Below are positions 56,487-64,000 of a stretch of 64,000 bases of DNA, piece by piece (the stretch's first letter is position 1; the number at the start of each line of letters is the position of its first letter). Under the pieces are notes generated by a model that ran no database searches, had not been told where the DNA came from, and saw nothing but the letters and a program-made list of their open reading frames with translations. Where the stretch lies: NCBI RefSeq assembly GCF_019931755.1, contig NZ_CP082918.1, forward strand, positions 2,460,001 through 2,524,000, in the 5' to 3' direction. The DNA is from Sutcliffiella horikoshii (GTDB taxonomy: Bacteria > Bacillota > Bacilli > Bacillales > Bacillaceae_I). The position numbers and the translations under genes were made by a program.

Positions 56487-57065
56487 TTAAGATTCAAATG
56501 TTTCTTGAAACTTTTCAAAGAACAAATCAGCTTCTTCGTCTGTTTCTTCCATATTTACAGATAGCGGCGGCAGTTCTTTAATATCTTTAAGCCCGAAATA
56601 ATCCAGGAATTCCTTGGTAGTTCCATATAGAATGGCCCTTCCTGTTCCTTCCGCCCTGCCAACTTCTTTCACTAAGGCCTTTGCTGCCAATGTTTGTAGC
56701 GGCCTTTCACTTTTCACACCACGAATACTCTCCACTTCTGTCCGCGTAATCGGCTGCTTATATGCAACAATCGCCAATGTTTCAAGTGCTGCCTGTGAAA
56801 GTGTTTGGGAAGAAGGCGATTCTACCAGCTTTTTCAGATAGGCAGAATGCTCTTTTTTAGTAGTCAATTGATACGTACCTGCAAGTTCTATGAGGGTGAT
56901 ACCCCTCTCTTTCTTTTGATAACCTTTTTTCAACTCATCTAAAATATCCATTGCGACATGTTCCTCGACTTCTAGAACATTTGTAAGTTCCTTAAGCGTG
57001 AGGCCTTCGTCTCCTGCTGCAAAAAGGAGGCTTTCTACAATTGCTTTCCAATTAATAATAGCCAC
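56487..57065 (-). CDS. scpB: Segregation and condensation protein ScpB
   Basis: Winged-helix subunit of the SMC-ScpAB condensin. The 192 residues begin [22 protein letters not shown] and contain [23 protein letters not shown] near 95-117, [18 protein letters not shown] and [18 protein letters not shown] 57065 gives the family start and lies inside the 3' end of scpA (14-bp overlap), so translation is coupled; the AGGAG site is about 12 bases upstream. Confidence 0.94.
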   Translation of the reverse strand: MAIINWKAIVESLLFAAGDEGLTLKELTNVLEVEEHVAMDILDELKKGYQKKERGITLIELAGTYQLTTKKEHSAYLKKLVESPSSQTLSQAALETLAIVAYKQPITRTEVESIRGVKSERPLQTLAAKALVKEVGRAEGTGRAILYGTTKEFLDYFGLKDIKELPPLSVNMEETDEEADLFFEKFQETFES

Positions 57066-57834
57066 TTTCTTCGTTTTCTCCTTCCTTGTAAGACACATAT
57101 ATATCCGAAAAATTGTTATCCTGTTCCAAAAGAATACTATTCTTTTTCAAAAGCTCAAGTATCGCCAAAAATGTCACAACAATATACTCTTTGCTAGATT
57201 CTGGGAAAAGCTCATAAAAGTGTTTACGCCCCTTGAATTGTCGGAGGTCTCGGATTAGTTCTTCCATTCTCTTTTCAATCGGAATCTCCTGGCGTGTAAT
57301 CCTCGTTTGCATTGGCTTCTGTATTTTCTTTCTTCGCATTAGTTTCTGCAATGCGCCGAGCATATCATATAAGGAAACATCCAGGTTCACTTCTTCAGGT
57401 TTTACTTCCTTCATCAGACCAGTTAAATCACTTGGGGGCTTCGTAAAAAGATGGCTTCGTTCCTCTTCCATCTCTTTTAAATCATCCGCCGCCTCTTTAT
57501 ACTTTCGATACTCAATTAGCCGATTCATCAATTCTTCACGAGGATCCTCTTCATATTCGGTAAATTCATCTTCCTCGTCCAGGATTTCCTCATCATGCTT
57601 TGGAAGCAGCATTTTGCTTTTAATTTCAATAAGGGTAGCCGCCATGACTAGATACTCACTTGCAACATCTAACTGAAGTTCTTTCATCGTATGTATGTAT
57701 AATAAGTATTGCTCGGTAATTTGAGCAACCGGAATATCATATATATCAATTTCCAACCTGTTTATTAAATGTAATAATAAGTCCAAAGGGCCTTCAAAGG
57801 CCTCTACTTTCACATTGTATTCCTGCACAATCAT
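57052..57834 (-). CDS. scpA: Segregation and condensation protein ScpA
   Basis: Kleisin subunit that bridges SMC heads in the condensin complex. The 260 residues have the N-terminal SMC-neck-binding helix region ([30 protein letters not shown] near 8-37), [15 protein letters not shown], a charged middle and a C-terminal winged helix ([14 protein letters not shown]). Length equals B. subtilis ScpA (251) within a few residues. First gene of scpA-scpB, divergent from ypuF. Confidence 0.95.
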   Translation of the reverse strand: MIVQEYNVKVEAFEGPLDLLLHLINRLEIDIYDIPVAQITEQYLLYIHTMKELQLDVASEYLVMAATLIEIKSKMLLPKHDEEILDEEDEFTEYEEDPREELMNRLIEYRKYKEAADDLKEMEEERSHLFTKPPSDLTGLMKEVKPEEVNLDVSLYDMLGALQKLMRRKKIQKPMQTRITRQEIPIEKRMEELIRDLRQFKGRKHFYELFPESSKEYIVVTFLAILELLKKNSILLEQDNNFSDIYVSYKEGENEESGYY

Positions 57835-57952
57835 TCATCCACCTAACATAAACATCAAACTATACAATAGTATAGAGTATTGTAGCAAGATTTTATAGGG
57901 TTTTCATGATTATGTTAAAATATTATTAGATTTGTATTGAGGAGGAAATCCT

Positions 57953-58471
57953 TTGTATCCAAAAGCTTACCTTGATTATTTATATCATTTTCATTGTGAT
58001 AGAGACTATTTTGAATGCCATGAAGTACTAGAAGAATATTGGAAGGAAAAAGAAGCGATTGATCGCGAAATTCATTGGGTCGGCCTTATCCAAATTGCCG
58101 TGGGTCTCTACCATCAACGACGGGGGAATTTCAAGGGATCATTGCGGATGCTTCAAAATGCCTGTAGGATCATCGGCAAGGAGTCGTCAGCGATTAATGC
58201 GTTGGGGCTTGATAGTGGACGATTGGTTAAAATGCTAGATGAGCGGATTGTATGTGTGACTAAACAAGAACCCTATGTGAGTATGAATTTGCCGATTGCA
58301 GACCCTGATCTGCAACTTTCTTGTGACGCTTTGGCTAAAAGTGCGAGTAAGGTTTGGGGAGCACCCAGTGATTTGCTTGATGGTTCATTGGTGAACAGAC
58401 ATACACTAAGGGATCGATCTGATGTGATTGAGGAAAGACGGAAGCAGCTGGAATTGCGGAGGAAGGGGTAG
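57953..58471 (+). CDS. ypuF: DUF309 protein YpuF
   Basis: 172-residue soluble helical protein with the DUF309 core FHCDRDYFECHEVLEEYWKEKE near 13-34 and IHWVGLIQIAVGLYHQRRGNFKGSLRML near 42-69; the conserved His and Glu suggest a metal site. Start is a TTG at 57953 behind GAGGAGG. It is on the plus strand between scpA and ribT as in B. subtilis. Function unknown. Confidence 0.88.
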   Translation: MYPKAYLDYLYHFHCDRDYFECHEVLEEYWKEKEAIDREIHWVGLIQIAVGLYHQRRGNFKGSLRMLQNACRIIGKESSAINALGLDSGRLVKMLDERIVCVTKQEPYVSMNLPIADPDLQLSCDALAKSASKVWGAPSDLLDGSLVNRHTLRDRSDVIEERRKQLELRRKG

Positions 58472-58492
58472 AACGAACACCTCCACAACATA

Positions 58493-58538
58493 AAAACGAC
58501 GTGCTTTCATAAAGAAAGCCGTCGTTTTTCTCATATAT
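58493..58538. terminator. Bidirectional terminator between ypuF and ribT
   Basis: AAAAACGACG...GCTTTC/GAAAGC...CGTCGTTTTT hairpin between the convergent genes, with T runs on both strands. Confidence 0.9.
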
Positions 58539-58542
58539 GCAG

Positions 58543-58905
58543 TTATTCACTGCATTCATTTTCATTTAAATCACATTTTTCAATAAATGCAGTAGTATAT
58601 TGTGTTGTTTTGACTGCTTTGTTTGGATAAGTCTGCGTGAGCGCTACAACCATTCTTTTACCAAATCCTTGCCCACGATGGGAAGGAATTACACTGATGT
58701 GTTGAATGGTGAAGCTTTCCTCTTCCAACTCGATACCAATCAAACCGATAATATCGTCTTCCTTCCAAAGGAAAAGCTGCCAGTTTTCTTTCTCTTCGTA
58801 GTCTCTCATCGATTGCTGTAATTTCTTCAGCTCTTTTTCAGTTGGCATAAAGGACATAAGACCCATAGCAATTTTCTCAAAGCTCTTCTTATAACGAATT
58901 AACAT
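58543..58905 (-). CDS. ribT: GNAT acetyltransferase RibT
   Basis: 120-residue GCN5-type acetyltransferase with the acetyl-CoA loop ISVIPSHRGQGFGKRMVVAL near 70-89 and the preceding IIGLIGIELEEES strand. It is the last gene of the riboflavin operon, as in B. subtilis, about 155 bp after ribH. Its substrate is unknown. Confidence 0.9.
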   Translation of the reverse strand: MLIRYKKSFEKIAMGLMSFMPTEKELKKLQQSMRDYEEKENWQLFLWKEDDIIGLIGIELEEESFTIQHISVIPSHRGQGFGKRMVVALTQTYPNKAVKTTQYTTAFIEKCDLNENECSE

Positions 58906-59060
58906 AAATTACCCCTCATTATCGAAAAAACTTTCATAAGTATAACTACAAGTAGTATAGGAAATTAGATGAAAAATGTTCCTATCTGAAAGATTTTCTT
59001 ACTCTTAAGTATACATTCTATCCAAACAAAGCTTTAAAGTACACCTTTTTAAAATAAATC

Positions 59061-59525
59061 TTAAAATTCGCGTAATAAATTTGCCATTTCAATGGCAGCC
59101 GCAGCAGCTTCCCAGCCTTTATTTCCTGCTTTCGTACCTGCTCTTTCGATAGCTTGTTCAATCGTTTCTGTTGTCAGTACCCCGAAGATCACCGGAATAC
59201 CAGATTGCATAGAAGCTTGAGATACTCCTTTTGCCGCTTCGTTACATACATAGTCGAAGTGTGGAGTAGATCCACGGATTACAGTTCCGAGGGTAATTAC
59301 TGCATCGTACTTACCGGAGTCGGCCATTCTTTTTGCTACCAATGGGATTTCGAATGCACCCGGTACCCATGCTACGTCCACTTGGTCTTCTTCTACGCCG
59401 TGTCGTTTTAGTGCGTCTTGTGCTCCGCCTAGAAGCTTGCTTGTGATGAATTCATTGAATCTGCCAACTACGATTCCAACTTTAAGTCCTGTACCTACTA
59501 AATTACCTTCAAATACTTTTGCCAT
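59061..59525 (-). CDS. ribH: 6,7-dimethyl-8-ribityllumazine synthase
   Basis: Condenses the ribityl-pyrimidine with dihydroxybutanone phosphate to form lumazine; assembles into a 60-mer shell in Bacillus. The 154 residues have [15 protein letters not shown] near 21-35, [15 protein letters not shown] near 54-68, [22 protein letters not shown] near 80-101 and [17 protein letters not shown] repeat element (59557-59690) sits between it and ribBA; GGAGGAAC precedes the ATG. Confidence 0.97.
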   Translation of the reverse strand: MAKVFEGNLVGTGLKVGIVVGRFNEFITSKLLGGAQDALKRHGVEEDQVDVAWVPGAFEIPLVAKRMADSGKYDAVITLGTVIRGSTPHFDYVCNEAAKGVSQASMQSGIPVIFGVLTTETIEQAIERAGTKAGNKGWEAAAAAIEMANLLREF

Positions 59526-59556
59526 GTTAAGTTCCTCCTAATGTTTATCTTTTAAT

Positions 59557-59690
59557 ACCGTTGTTACTTTCCGCAAAATGCTTCGCTTTCCGCGGGGCGA
59601 CCTTGAGCCTCCTCGGCTTCGCCTGCGGGGTCTCAACATTGCCGCTTCTCCCCCGCTGGAGTCTCCGCATTTTGCTCCAAGTAACAACTA
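59557..59690. repeat. Dispersed palindromic element, copy A4 inside the rib operon
   Basis: Starts ACCGTTGTTACTTTCCGCAA and ends CATTTTGCTCCAAGTAACAACT. Compared with other copies both outer arms have changed together (GTTGTTACTT with AAGTAACAAC, GCAAAATGC with GCATTTTGC), keeping the hairpin. It lies 15 bp after the ribBA stop, so it is transcribed within the operon mRNA. Confidence 0.88.
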
Positions 59691-59704
59691 TCGTACTGGA
59701 CTAT

Positions 59705-60907
59705 TTAAAAATGCAACATATGCCCTAATTTTGAATGCTTGGTTTTTAAGTAACTTTCATTTGCTTCTTTGGTGGGCATTTGAAGTGGGACGCGGTCCAC
59801 TACTTCCAACTCATAGCCCTTCAACCCTGCAATCTTTCGAGGGTTATTGGTGAGAAGTTTCATTTTAGATACGCCAAGGTCTCTTAAGATTTGCGCGCCA
59901 ATTCCGTAATCTCGCAAGTCTGCTCCAAAACCCAGCTTTTCGTTAGCTTCGACCGTGTCGTACCCTTCTTCTTGCAACTTATAGGCACGCATCTTATTTA
60001 ACAAGCCGATCCCGCGTCCTTCTTGTCTCATGTAAAGAAGCACGCCATTACCTTCCTTCTCAATTTGTGCAAGTGCTGCATGAAGTTGCGGGCCGCAATC
60101 ACATCGATTCGAACCAAACACATCACCCGTCAAGCATTCAGAGTGAACGCGGACAAGCGTTGGAGCGGCGGAATCAACTTCACCTTTTACCAAAGCAATA
60201 TGTTCTTTTCCATCCACTACATTAGAGTAGCCGACAGCACGGAAATCACCGAATTCAGTTGGAAGTTTTATTTCCACTTCCCTCTGGACCAATTTATCTT
60301 TCCGGTTACGGTATTGAATCATATCTTTAATAGTAATCATTTTCAGATCAAATTTGTCTGCGATTTTTCTCAGCTCCGGCACACGTGCCATAGAGCCGTC
60401 TTCGTTCATAATTTCACAGATGACACCTGCTGGGTAGGAGCCGCTCATTAACGCTAAGTCGACTGCTGCCTCTGTATGACCTGCTCTTCTTAACACCCCG
60501 CCTTTTTTGGCGACAAGCGGAAAAATATGGCCTGGTCGTTTAAAGTCTCCTGCTTTGGATGTTGGTGATAAGAGTTCCAGTATGGTAGTGGAACGCTCAA
60601 ATGCAGAGATGCCAGTTGTGGTGGATTTATGATCAATACTGACAGTAAAGGCAGTTCCATGTGAATCAGTATTATGATTTACCATTGGCACAAGGTCCAG
60701 TTTCTCCGCCAACTCTTCTTGTACAGGGACACAAATCAGTCCGCGACCATGGGTTGCCATAAAATTCACTACAGCAGGTGTTGCCTTTTCCGCTAGAGCT
60801 ACGAAATCTCCCTCGTTCTCTCTGTCCTCATCATCACAAACGATGATAACTTTGCCCTGTTGTAAATCTTCCAATGCTTCTTCTATCGAATTAAATAATT
60901 CACTCAT
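59705..60907 (-). CDS. ribBA: Bifunctional 3,4-dihydroxybutanone-4-phosphate synthase / GTP cyclohydrolase II
   Basis: Supplies both riboflavin precursors. The 400 residues: an N-terminal DHBP synthase domain (about 1-200; [45 protein letters not shown]) and a C-terminal GTP cyclohydrolase II domain (about 205-400; [20 protein letters not shown] with the zinc Cys residues, [27 protein letters not shown]). ATG 60907 follows AAGGTGG. Known as ribA in B. subtilis. Confidence 0.97.
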   Translation of the reverse strand: MSELFNSIEEALEDLQQGKVIIVCDDEDRENEGDFVALAEKATPAVVNFMATHGRGLICVPVQEELAEKLDLVPMVNHNTDSHGTAFTVSIDHKSTTTGISAFERSTTILELLSPTSKAGDFKRPGHIFPLVAKKGGVLRRAGHTEAAVDLALMSGSYPAGVICEIMNEDGSMARVPELRKIADKFDLKMITIKDMIQYRNRKDKLVQREVEIKLPTEFGDFRAVGYSNVVDGKEHIALVKGEVDSAAPTLVRVHSECLTGDVFGSNRCDCGPQLHAALAQIEKEGNGVLLYMRQEGRGIGLLNKMRAYKLQEEGYDTVEANEKLGFGADLRDYGIGAQILRDLGVSKMKLLTNNPRKIAGLKGYELEVVDRVPLQMPTKEANESYLKTKHSKLGHMLHF

Positions 60908-60921
60908 CTTTCTCACCCACC

Positions 60922-61575
60922 TTATTTAAATCCATGCTCTTCTAAAAATGATGCAGACATACTCGATTTACTTGAAGGAGTTCTATCCTGTTGCTTTAAA
61001 AGATGCTCCATATATTTTGCCAACATGTCCACTTCAATATTGACGGTATCACCTTTACCTTTTCCACCTAGAATCGTTTCATTTAAGGTGTGGGGAATGA
61101 GGGAAATAGTAAAGCTGTTATCTGACACCCCAAATATGGTTAGGCTTGTGCCATCGACTGTTACCGACCCTTTAAGCATAAAGTATCGTGATAAAGTATC
61201 ATCTACAGAGATGGTATAATAGACCGCGTTGCCCATTCTTTTTTTATCTTGAATGGTTCCTATTCCGTCCACGTGCCCACTGACAAAGTGTCCACCGAAC
61301 CTCCCGTTTGCGATCATTGCTCTTTCTAGGTTCACCTTGGAGCCGGCATTTAATGTCTTCAGCGAGGTTGCACGGATCGTTTCAGGCATAACATCTACTG
61401 TAAAACGGTTAGAAGCAAACGTTGTAACAGTAAGGCAAACACCATTGACTGCTATACTGTCTCCTAGCTTTACATCCTCTAAAACTTTTTCCGCTTCGAT
61501 TTCTAGAATAATTGCTTGATCGCCTCGAATGATTTGTATAATCGTTCCTATCTCTTCAATGATTCCTGTAAACAA
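60922..61575 (-). CDS. ribE: Riboflavin synthase alpha chain
   Basis: Dismutates two lumazines into riboflavin and a pyrimidine. The 217 residues consist of two homologous lumazine-binding barrels: [12 protein letters not shown] to about 95 and [17 protein letters not shown] to about 195, each with a [13 protein letters not shown] or [12 protein letters not shown] motif. The start is a TTG at 61575 behind GGGGGTGA. Second gene of the operon, 4 bp after ribD. Confidence 0.96.
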   Translation of the reverse strand: MFTGIIEEIGTIIQIIRGDQAIILEIEAEKVLEDVKLGDSIAVNGVCLTVTTFASNRFTVDVMPETIRATSLKTLNAGSKVNLERAMIANGRFGGHFVSGHVDGIGTIQDKKRMGNAVYYTISVDDTLSRYFMLKGSVTVDGTSLTIFGVSDNSFTISLIPHTLNETILGGKGKGDTVNIEVDMLAKYMEHLLKQQDRTPSSKSSMSASFLEEHGFK

Positions 61576-61579
61576 GTGC

Positions 61580-62683
61580 TCACCCCCGTTCTTCTAGTTT
61601 CGGTGTTGAAACAATCTTCAGGTCCGAACCAATCTTGGTGACCTCTTTGATTTCAAGCTCCATCACTTCATCCATTGTTGCAAACCCCTCCCCGCCAACA
61701 AGCGTAGGGGCACCTTTTCCACCTATCAATTTAGGAGCGATATACGTTATTACTTGTTGAATAGCCTTCTCCTTAAGAAAACTGCCATTTACCGTGGCTC
61801 CACCTTCTACGAATAAAGAAGTGATTCCTTCTTCTCCAAGCAACGCAAGGAGGGAGTTGACCTCTACTTTTTCCATAGGAAGAGTTAAGACTTTAATTCC
61901 TTCTTCTCCCTCTAAAGCAGCCACTTTCTCCAAATCGGGTTTAGAGCCTGTGATGATCCATGTAGGCGCCTTGCCATCTGTAAGCACCTTTGAGCTGAGC
62001 GGTGTTCTAAGGTGAGAGTCAAGGATGATTCTTATTGGGTTTTTCCCGCCATTTGGCAGCCTGGTGTCTAGACTTGGATCATCAGCAAGTACCGTCCCAA
62101 CTCCCACTAAGATCGCATCATGCTGATGACGATATTGATGAACATCCATACGCGCGTCCGGACCAGTTATCCACTTACTCTCATTAGTGTGAGTTGCTGT
62201 TTTGCCATCCAGACTGGCAGCGGTTTTTAATGTGACATAAGGTTTTCCTGTTTTTATGTAATGAAAGAATACTTGATTTAACGCCAAAGCTTCTTCCTTA
62301 CATACCTCTAGGTCCACTTCTATTCCTGCCTTACGAAGCTTTTCCACTCCTTTTCCCGCAACTAAAGGATTTGGATCTGTGGAAGCGATAACCACTCTGC
62401 TAACCTGAGATTGAATGAGAAGATCTGAACATGGAGGCGTTTTGCCGAAATGACTGCAAGGTTCCAGTGTTACATAAACGGTTGAGTCTCTTGCTTTGTC
62501 CTCGCCTGCCATTTGGATCGCGTTCACTTCTGCATGAGCTTCTCCCGCTCGTAAGTGTGCACCAAAGCCAACAATTTCTCCATATTTTACTACTACACAG
62601 CCGACAACCGGGTTTGGAGAGGTTTGACCTGTTGCACGTTTGGCCAGATCAATGGCAAATTTCATATAATACTGATCTTCCAA
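61580..62683 (-). CDS. ribD: Riboflavin-specific deaminase/reductase RibD
   Basis: Deaminates and then reduces the first riboflavin intermediates. The 367 residues have an N-terminal zinc deaminase domain (H50-A-E52, PCSHFGKTPPC with C76 and C85) and a C-terminal NADPH reductase domain (KTAASLDGKTATHTNESKWITG, VGVGTVLADDPSLDTRLP, LFVEGGATVNGSF). TTG 62683 follows GGAGGGGG and gives the family N-terminus; the ATGs further up the frame lie in the riboswitch leader and are rejected. First gene of ribD-E-BA-H-T. Confidence 0.95.
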   Translation of the reverse strand: MEDQYYMKFAIDLAKRATGQTSPNPVVGCVVVKYGEIVGFGAHLRAGEAHAEVNAIQMAGEDKARDSTVYVTLEPCSHFGKTPPCSDLLIQSQVSRVVIASTDPNPLVAGKGVEKLRKAGIEVDLEVCKEEALALNQVFFHYIKTGKPYVTLKTAASLDGKTATHTNESKWITGPDARMDVHQYRHQHDAILVGVGTVLADDPSLDTRLPNGGKNPIRIILDSHLRTPLSSKVLTDGKAPTWIITGSKPDLEKVAALEGEEGIKVLTLPMEKVEVNSLLALLGEEGITSLFVEGGATVNGSFLKEKAIQQVITYIAPKLIGGKGAPTLVGGEGFATMDEVMELEIKEVTKIGSDLKIVSTPKLEERG

Positions 62684-62721
62684 AGCAAATCCCCCTCCTG
62701 AACTTCTATCGATAAAAATAA

Positions 62722-62756
62722 TAAAAACCTCTAAGAATATAGCCTTAGAGGTTTGG
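62722..62756 (-). terminator. FMN-responsive terminator in the ribD leader
   Basis: Minus-strand AAACCTCTAAG/CTTAGAGGTTT stem followed by TTATTATTTTTATC, between the FMN aptamer and ribD. It is the expected off-switch of the operon. Confidence 0.92.
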
Positions 62757-62829
62757 TTTGGATTAAAATTGCGTATAGGAAAATAAACAGTGTTCATACA
62801 TGAATTTTTCACTGCTTGCAATCTATAAT

Positions 62830-62972
62830 CCTTCTCCCATCCAGACTTTCACTGTCGGCCCTGGAGTTACACCAGATCCACCGCTTTTCTTTTTCAAGAA
62901 AACCGGGTCACGGACTAAGAAACAAAAAGTTTCATCACCGCCGGTAGGGAATTTCACCCACCCCCGAAGGAC
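62830..62972 (-). promoter_or_regulatory. FMN riboswitch (RFN element) of the rib operon
   Basis: Minus-strand conserved blocks in order: CCTTCGGGGGTGGGTGAAATT, CCGGCGGTGATGAAAC, a variable hairpin (AAACTTTTTGTTT region), GACCCGG, GGATCTGGTGTAACTCCAGG, GCCGACAGTGAAAGTCTGG and ATGGGAGAAGG. Followed by a terminator and ribD. Confidence 0.97.
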
Positions 62973-62998
62973 ATTCATATGTAGTTGTATACCGTTAT

Positions 62999-63027
62999 TA
63001 TTTTAGCATATCTTCCTGATAAGTAAA
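62999..63027 (-). promoter_or_regulatory. Possible sigma-A promoter of the rib operon
   Basis: Minus-strand TTTACT (63027-63022), 16-bp spacer, TAAAAT (63005-63000), about 28 bp before the riboswitch begins. Confidence 0.5.
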
Positions 63028-63050
63028 ATTTAAAGTTTCAGATAAGTTTG

Positions 63051-63137
63051 TTAAACGATCAAAAACCAGTAAATTATGCCCCAAACCAGGGACATGGCGA
63101 GCAACACGCCTAGTAAGATCCAATTCTTTTTATTCAT
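63051..63137 (-). CDS. 28-residue membrane peptide between ppiB and ribD
   Basis: A short frame on the minus strand: MNKKNWILLGVLLAMSLVWG then IIYWFLIV and a stop. Two lysines and an Asn lead into a single transmembrane helix (about 6-28). A weak AGGTAA site lies eight to ten bases ahead of the ATG. The composition is very unlike a random AT-rich frame. It lies downstream of the ppiB terminator and just upstream of the rib promoter. Family unknown. Confidence 0.6.
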   Translation of the reverse strand: MNKKNWILLGVLLAMSLVWGIIYWFLIV

Positions 63138-63164
63138 GCTAGTTACCTGCTTTCTTTTCTCGTA

Positions 63165-63196
63165 AAAAAAGAGAGAGCATCTCTGCTCCCGCTTTT
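63165..63196 (-). terminator. Terminator after ppiB
   Basis: Minus-strand GGAGCA/TGCTCT stem with a GAGA loop followed by CTCTTTTTTTACG, 10 bp after the ppiB stop. Confidence 0.8.
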
Positions 63197-63203
63197 AAAA
63201 CTA

Positions 63204-63644
63204 TTATTCAGCGTCTGTTACTTCTACTTTCTCCATAACGTCGCCATTTTTCATGTTTCTAGCTGTTTCAAGTCCAGAAGTCACTTTACCAAACACAGTG
63301 TGAACACCATTTAAGTGTGGTTGTGGCTGATGTACGATAAAGAATTGGCTAGAACCAGTATCTCTTCCAGCGTGAGCCATGGAAAGGCTTCCTGCTTCAT
63401 GATTATGTGGGTTACCTTCTGTTTCACATTTGATCGTAGTGCCGCTACCGCCTGCACCAGTACCAGTTGGGTCTCCACCTTGGCTTACGAAACCAGGGAT
63501 GACACGGTGGAATGTTACACCGTTGTAGAAGCCTTCGTTTGCTAATTTTTCAAAGTTAGCAACTGTGTTAGGCGCTTCGTTTGGGTAAAGTTCGAATTCG
63601 ATTTTTTCTCCGTTTTCCATAAGTATGTATCCTGTTTTTGCCAT
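63204..63644 (-). CDS. ppiB: Cyclophilin-type peptidyl-prolyl cis-trans isomerase
   Basis: Speeds proline isomerisation during folding in the cytoplasm. The 147 residues have [30 protein letters not shown] near 32-61 with the catalytic Arg in [28 protein letters not shown] near 90-109 and [13 protein letters not shown]. No signal peptide. ATG 63644 has AAGGAG nine bases upstream; an ATG three codons earlier abuts it. Monocistronic. Confidence 0.96.
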   Translation of the reverse strand: MAKTGYILMENGEKIEFELYPNEAPNTVANFEKLANEGFYNGVTFHRVIPGFVSQGGDPTGTGAGGSGTTIKCETEGNPHNHEAGSLSMAHAGRDTGSSQFFIVHQPQPHLNGVHTVFGKVTSGLETARNMKNGDVMEKVEVTDAE

Positions 63645-63764
63645 TATGAACATCTCCTTGTATCTAAAAATTAAAAGAACCAGTTATAATCATACATGAT
63701 TATAGTACGAAAAGGAAGTCAGATGGCCGGTAAAGCCGCTTTTTCATTTTTATATCTCATAACC

Positions 63765-63904
63765 ACCGCAGTTGATTTCCGCAAATGGCTTCGATTTCCA
63801 CGGGGCGACCTTGAGCCTCCTCGGCAAGCCTGCGGGGTCTCAACATTGCCGCTACTCCCCCGTAGGAGTCTTCGCCATTTGCTCCAATCCACAGCTAGAA
63901 ATTA
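63765..63904. repeat. Dispersed palindromic element, copy A5 (part of composite A5-B3)
   Basis: Starts CGCAGTTGATTTCCGCAAAT and ends GCCATTTGCTCCAATCCACA, with GAGCCTCCTCGGCAAGCCTG in the middle. It lies upstream of ppiB; no gene is seen from 63645 to the window end. Confidence 0.88.
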
Positions 63905-63978
63905 CGTTAAATTAGCGTTAATGGATTTTCAGGTTGCTAGGTCAAATAACCTTTTGCCTTTTAGTGAATGAAGTTCCC

Positions 63979-64000
63979 TTGTTGATTGTAGTGGAAGGCG
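63979..64000. repeat. Start of inverted element copy B3, cut by window end
   Basis: TTGTTGATTGTAGTGGAAGG matches the first bases of B2 exactly, 74 bp after A5. The copy runs off the window, so its full extent is not visible. Confidence 0.7.

Noticed and set aside
62684-62821. N-terminal extension of RibD to an ATG at 62821
   Set aside because: It would run through the terminator of the FMN riboswitch and lacks family similarity; TTG 62683 has the correct ribosome site.

Overview
The window looks like low-GC Bacillaceae chromosome (Bacillus sensu lato, for example a Bacillus or Sutcliffiella relative; I cannot fix the species). Protein sequences and gene order closely follow the Bacillus subtilis segment from the aro/ndk/hepST region through spoIVA, der, cmk, sleB-ypeB, the ypb cluster, fer, serA, resABCDE-sigX and spmAB-dacB to the riboflavin operon. 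Nearly all genes are on the minus strand. The exceptions are the small ypzI-like gene, ansA, fer, serA and ypuF. No tRNA, rRNA, prophage, IS transposase or CRISPR array was seen.

Layout, left to right: (1) 1-6.4 kb: chorismate synthase (cut by the edge), CheR, Ndk, the heptaprenyl diphosphate/menaquinone cluster hepS-menG-hepT, TRAP (mtrB), FolE and HU. (2) 6.7-14.3 kb: SpoIVA spore coat ATPase with a good sigma-E promoter, YphF/YphE, GpsA, Der, the YIEGIA membrane protein with its small partner, YphA and a YpzI-like peptide. (3) 14.7-22.9 kb: type 2 IPP isomerase, S1-like YpfD, PlsC, Cmk, YpfB, the PilZ protein MotI, the cortex-lytic pair SleB/YpeB, and PrsW. (4) 23-33.7 kb: asparaginase, bacillithiol disulfide reductase, glutamate dehydrogenase, the MecA paralog YpbH, a CarH-like MerR/B12-binding regulator, and YpbG-F-E-D-RecQ-YpbB. 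(5) 33.9-40.2 kb: ferredoxin, the riboflavin transporter RibU under an FMN riboswitch, SerA, a PHP phosphatase, and a 3-hydroxybutyrate dehydrogenase/GntP permease pair. (6) 40.2-51.3 kb: a tandem-repeat block, RsiX/SigX with an autoregulatory ECF promoter, a cobalamin-riboswitch-controlled DUF4430 lipoprotein plus ECF S component, ResE-D-C-B-A and RluB. (7) 52-64 kb: SpmB-SpmA-DacB, SodF, YpuI, an unrecognised protein, ScpB/ScpA, YpuF, the ribD-E-BA-H-T operon with its own FMN riboswitch, a 28-residue membrane peptide and PpiB.

Most genes are housekeeping or sporulation genes. The unusual material is in regulators and intergenic DNA. (a) A dispersed ~135-bp palindromic element occurs five times; three of these have an inverted partner ~60-80 bp away, making a ~330-bp composite, and the outer arms of different copies co-vary. 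(b) A ~400-bp block at 40.35-40.76 kb holds tandem hairpin units whose closing stems differ in sequence but stay complementary. (c) A six-fold 21-bp periodic repeat lies upstream of cheR. (d) Two vitamin-B12-linked systems occur together: a CarH-like putative light/B12 sensor whose own promoter overlaps CarH-like boxes, and a B12 riboswitch driving a lipoprotein/ECF cassette. (e) The two FMN riboswitches use different expression platforms: a terminator for ribD and an apparent ribosome-site sequestering hairpin for ribU.

Start codons were re-chosen using ribosome binding sites and family N-termini; TTG or GTG starts are common here (spoIVA, ribD, ribE, motI, ypuF, ypbD, hepS, gpsA, sleB, ypdA, scpB).
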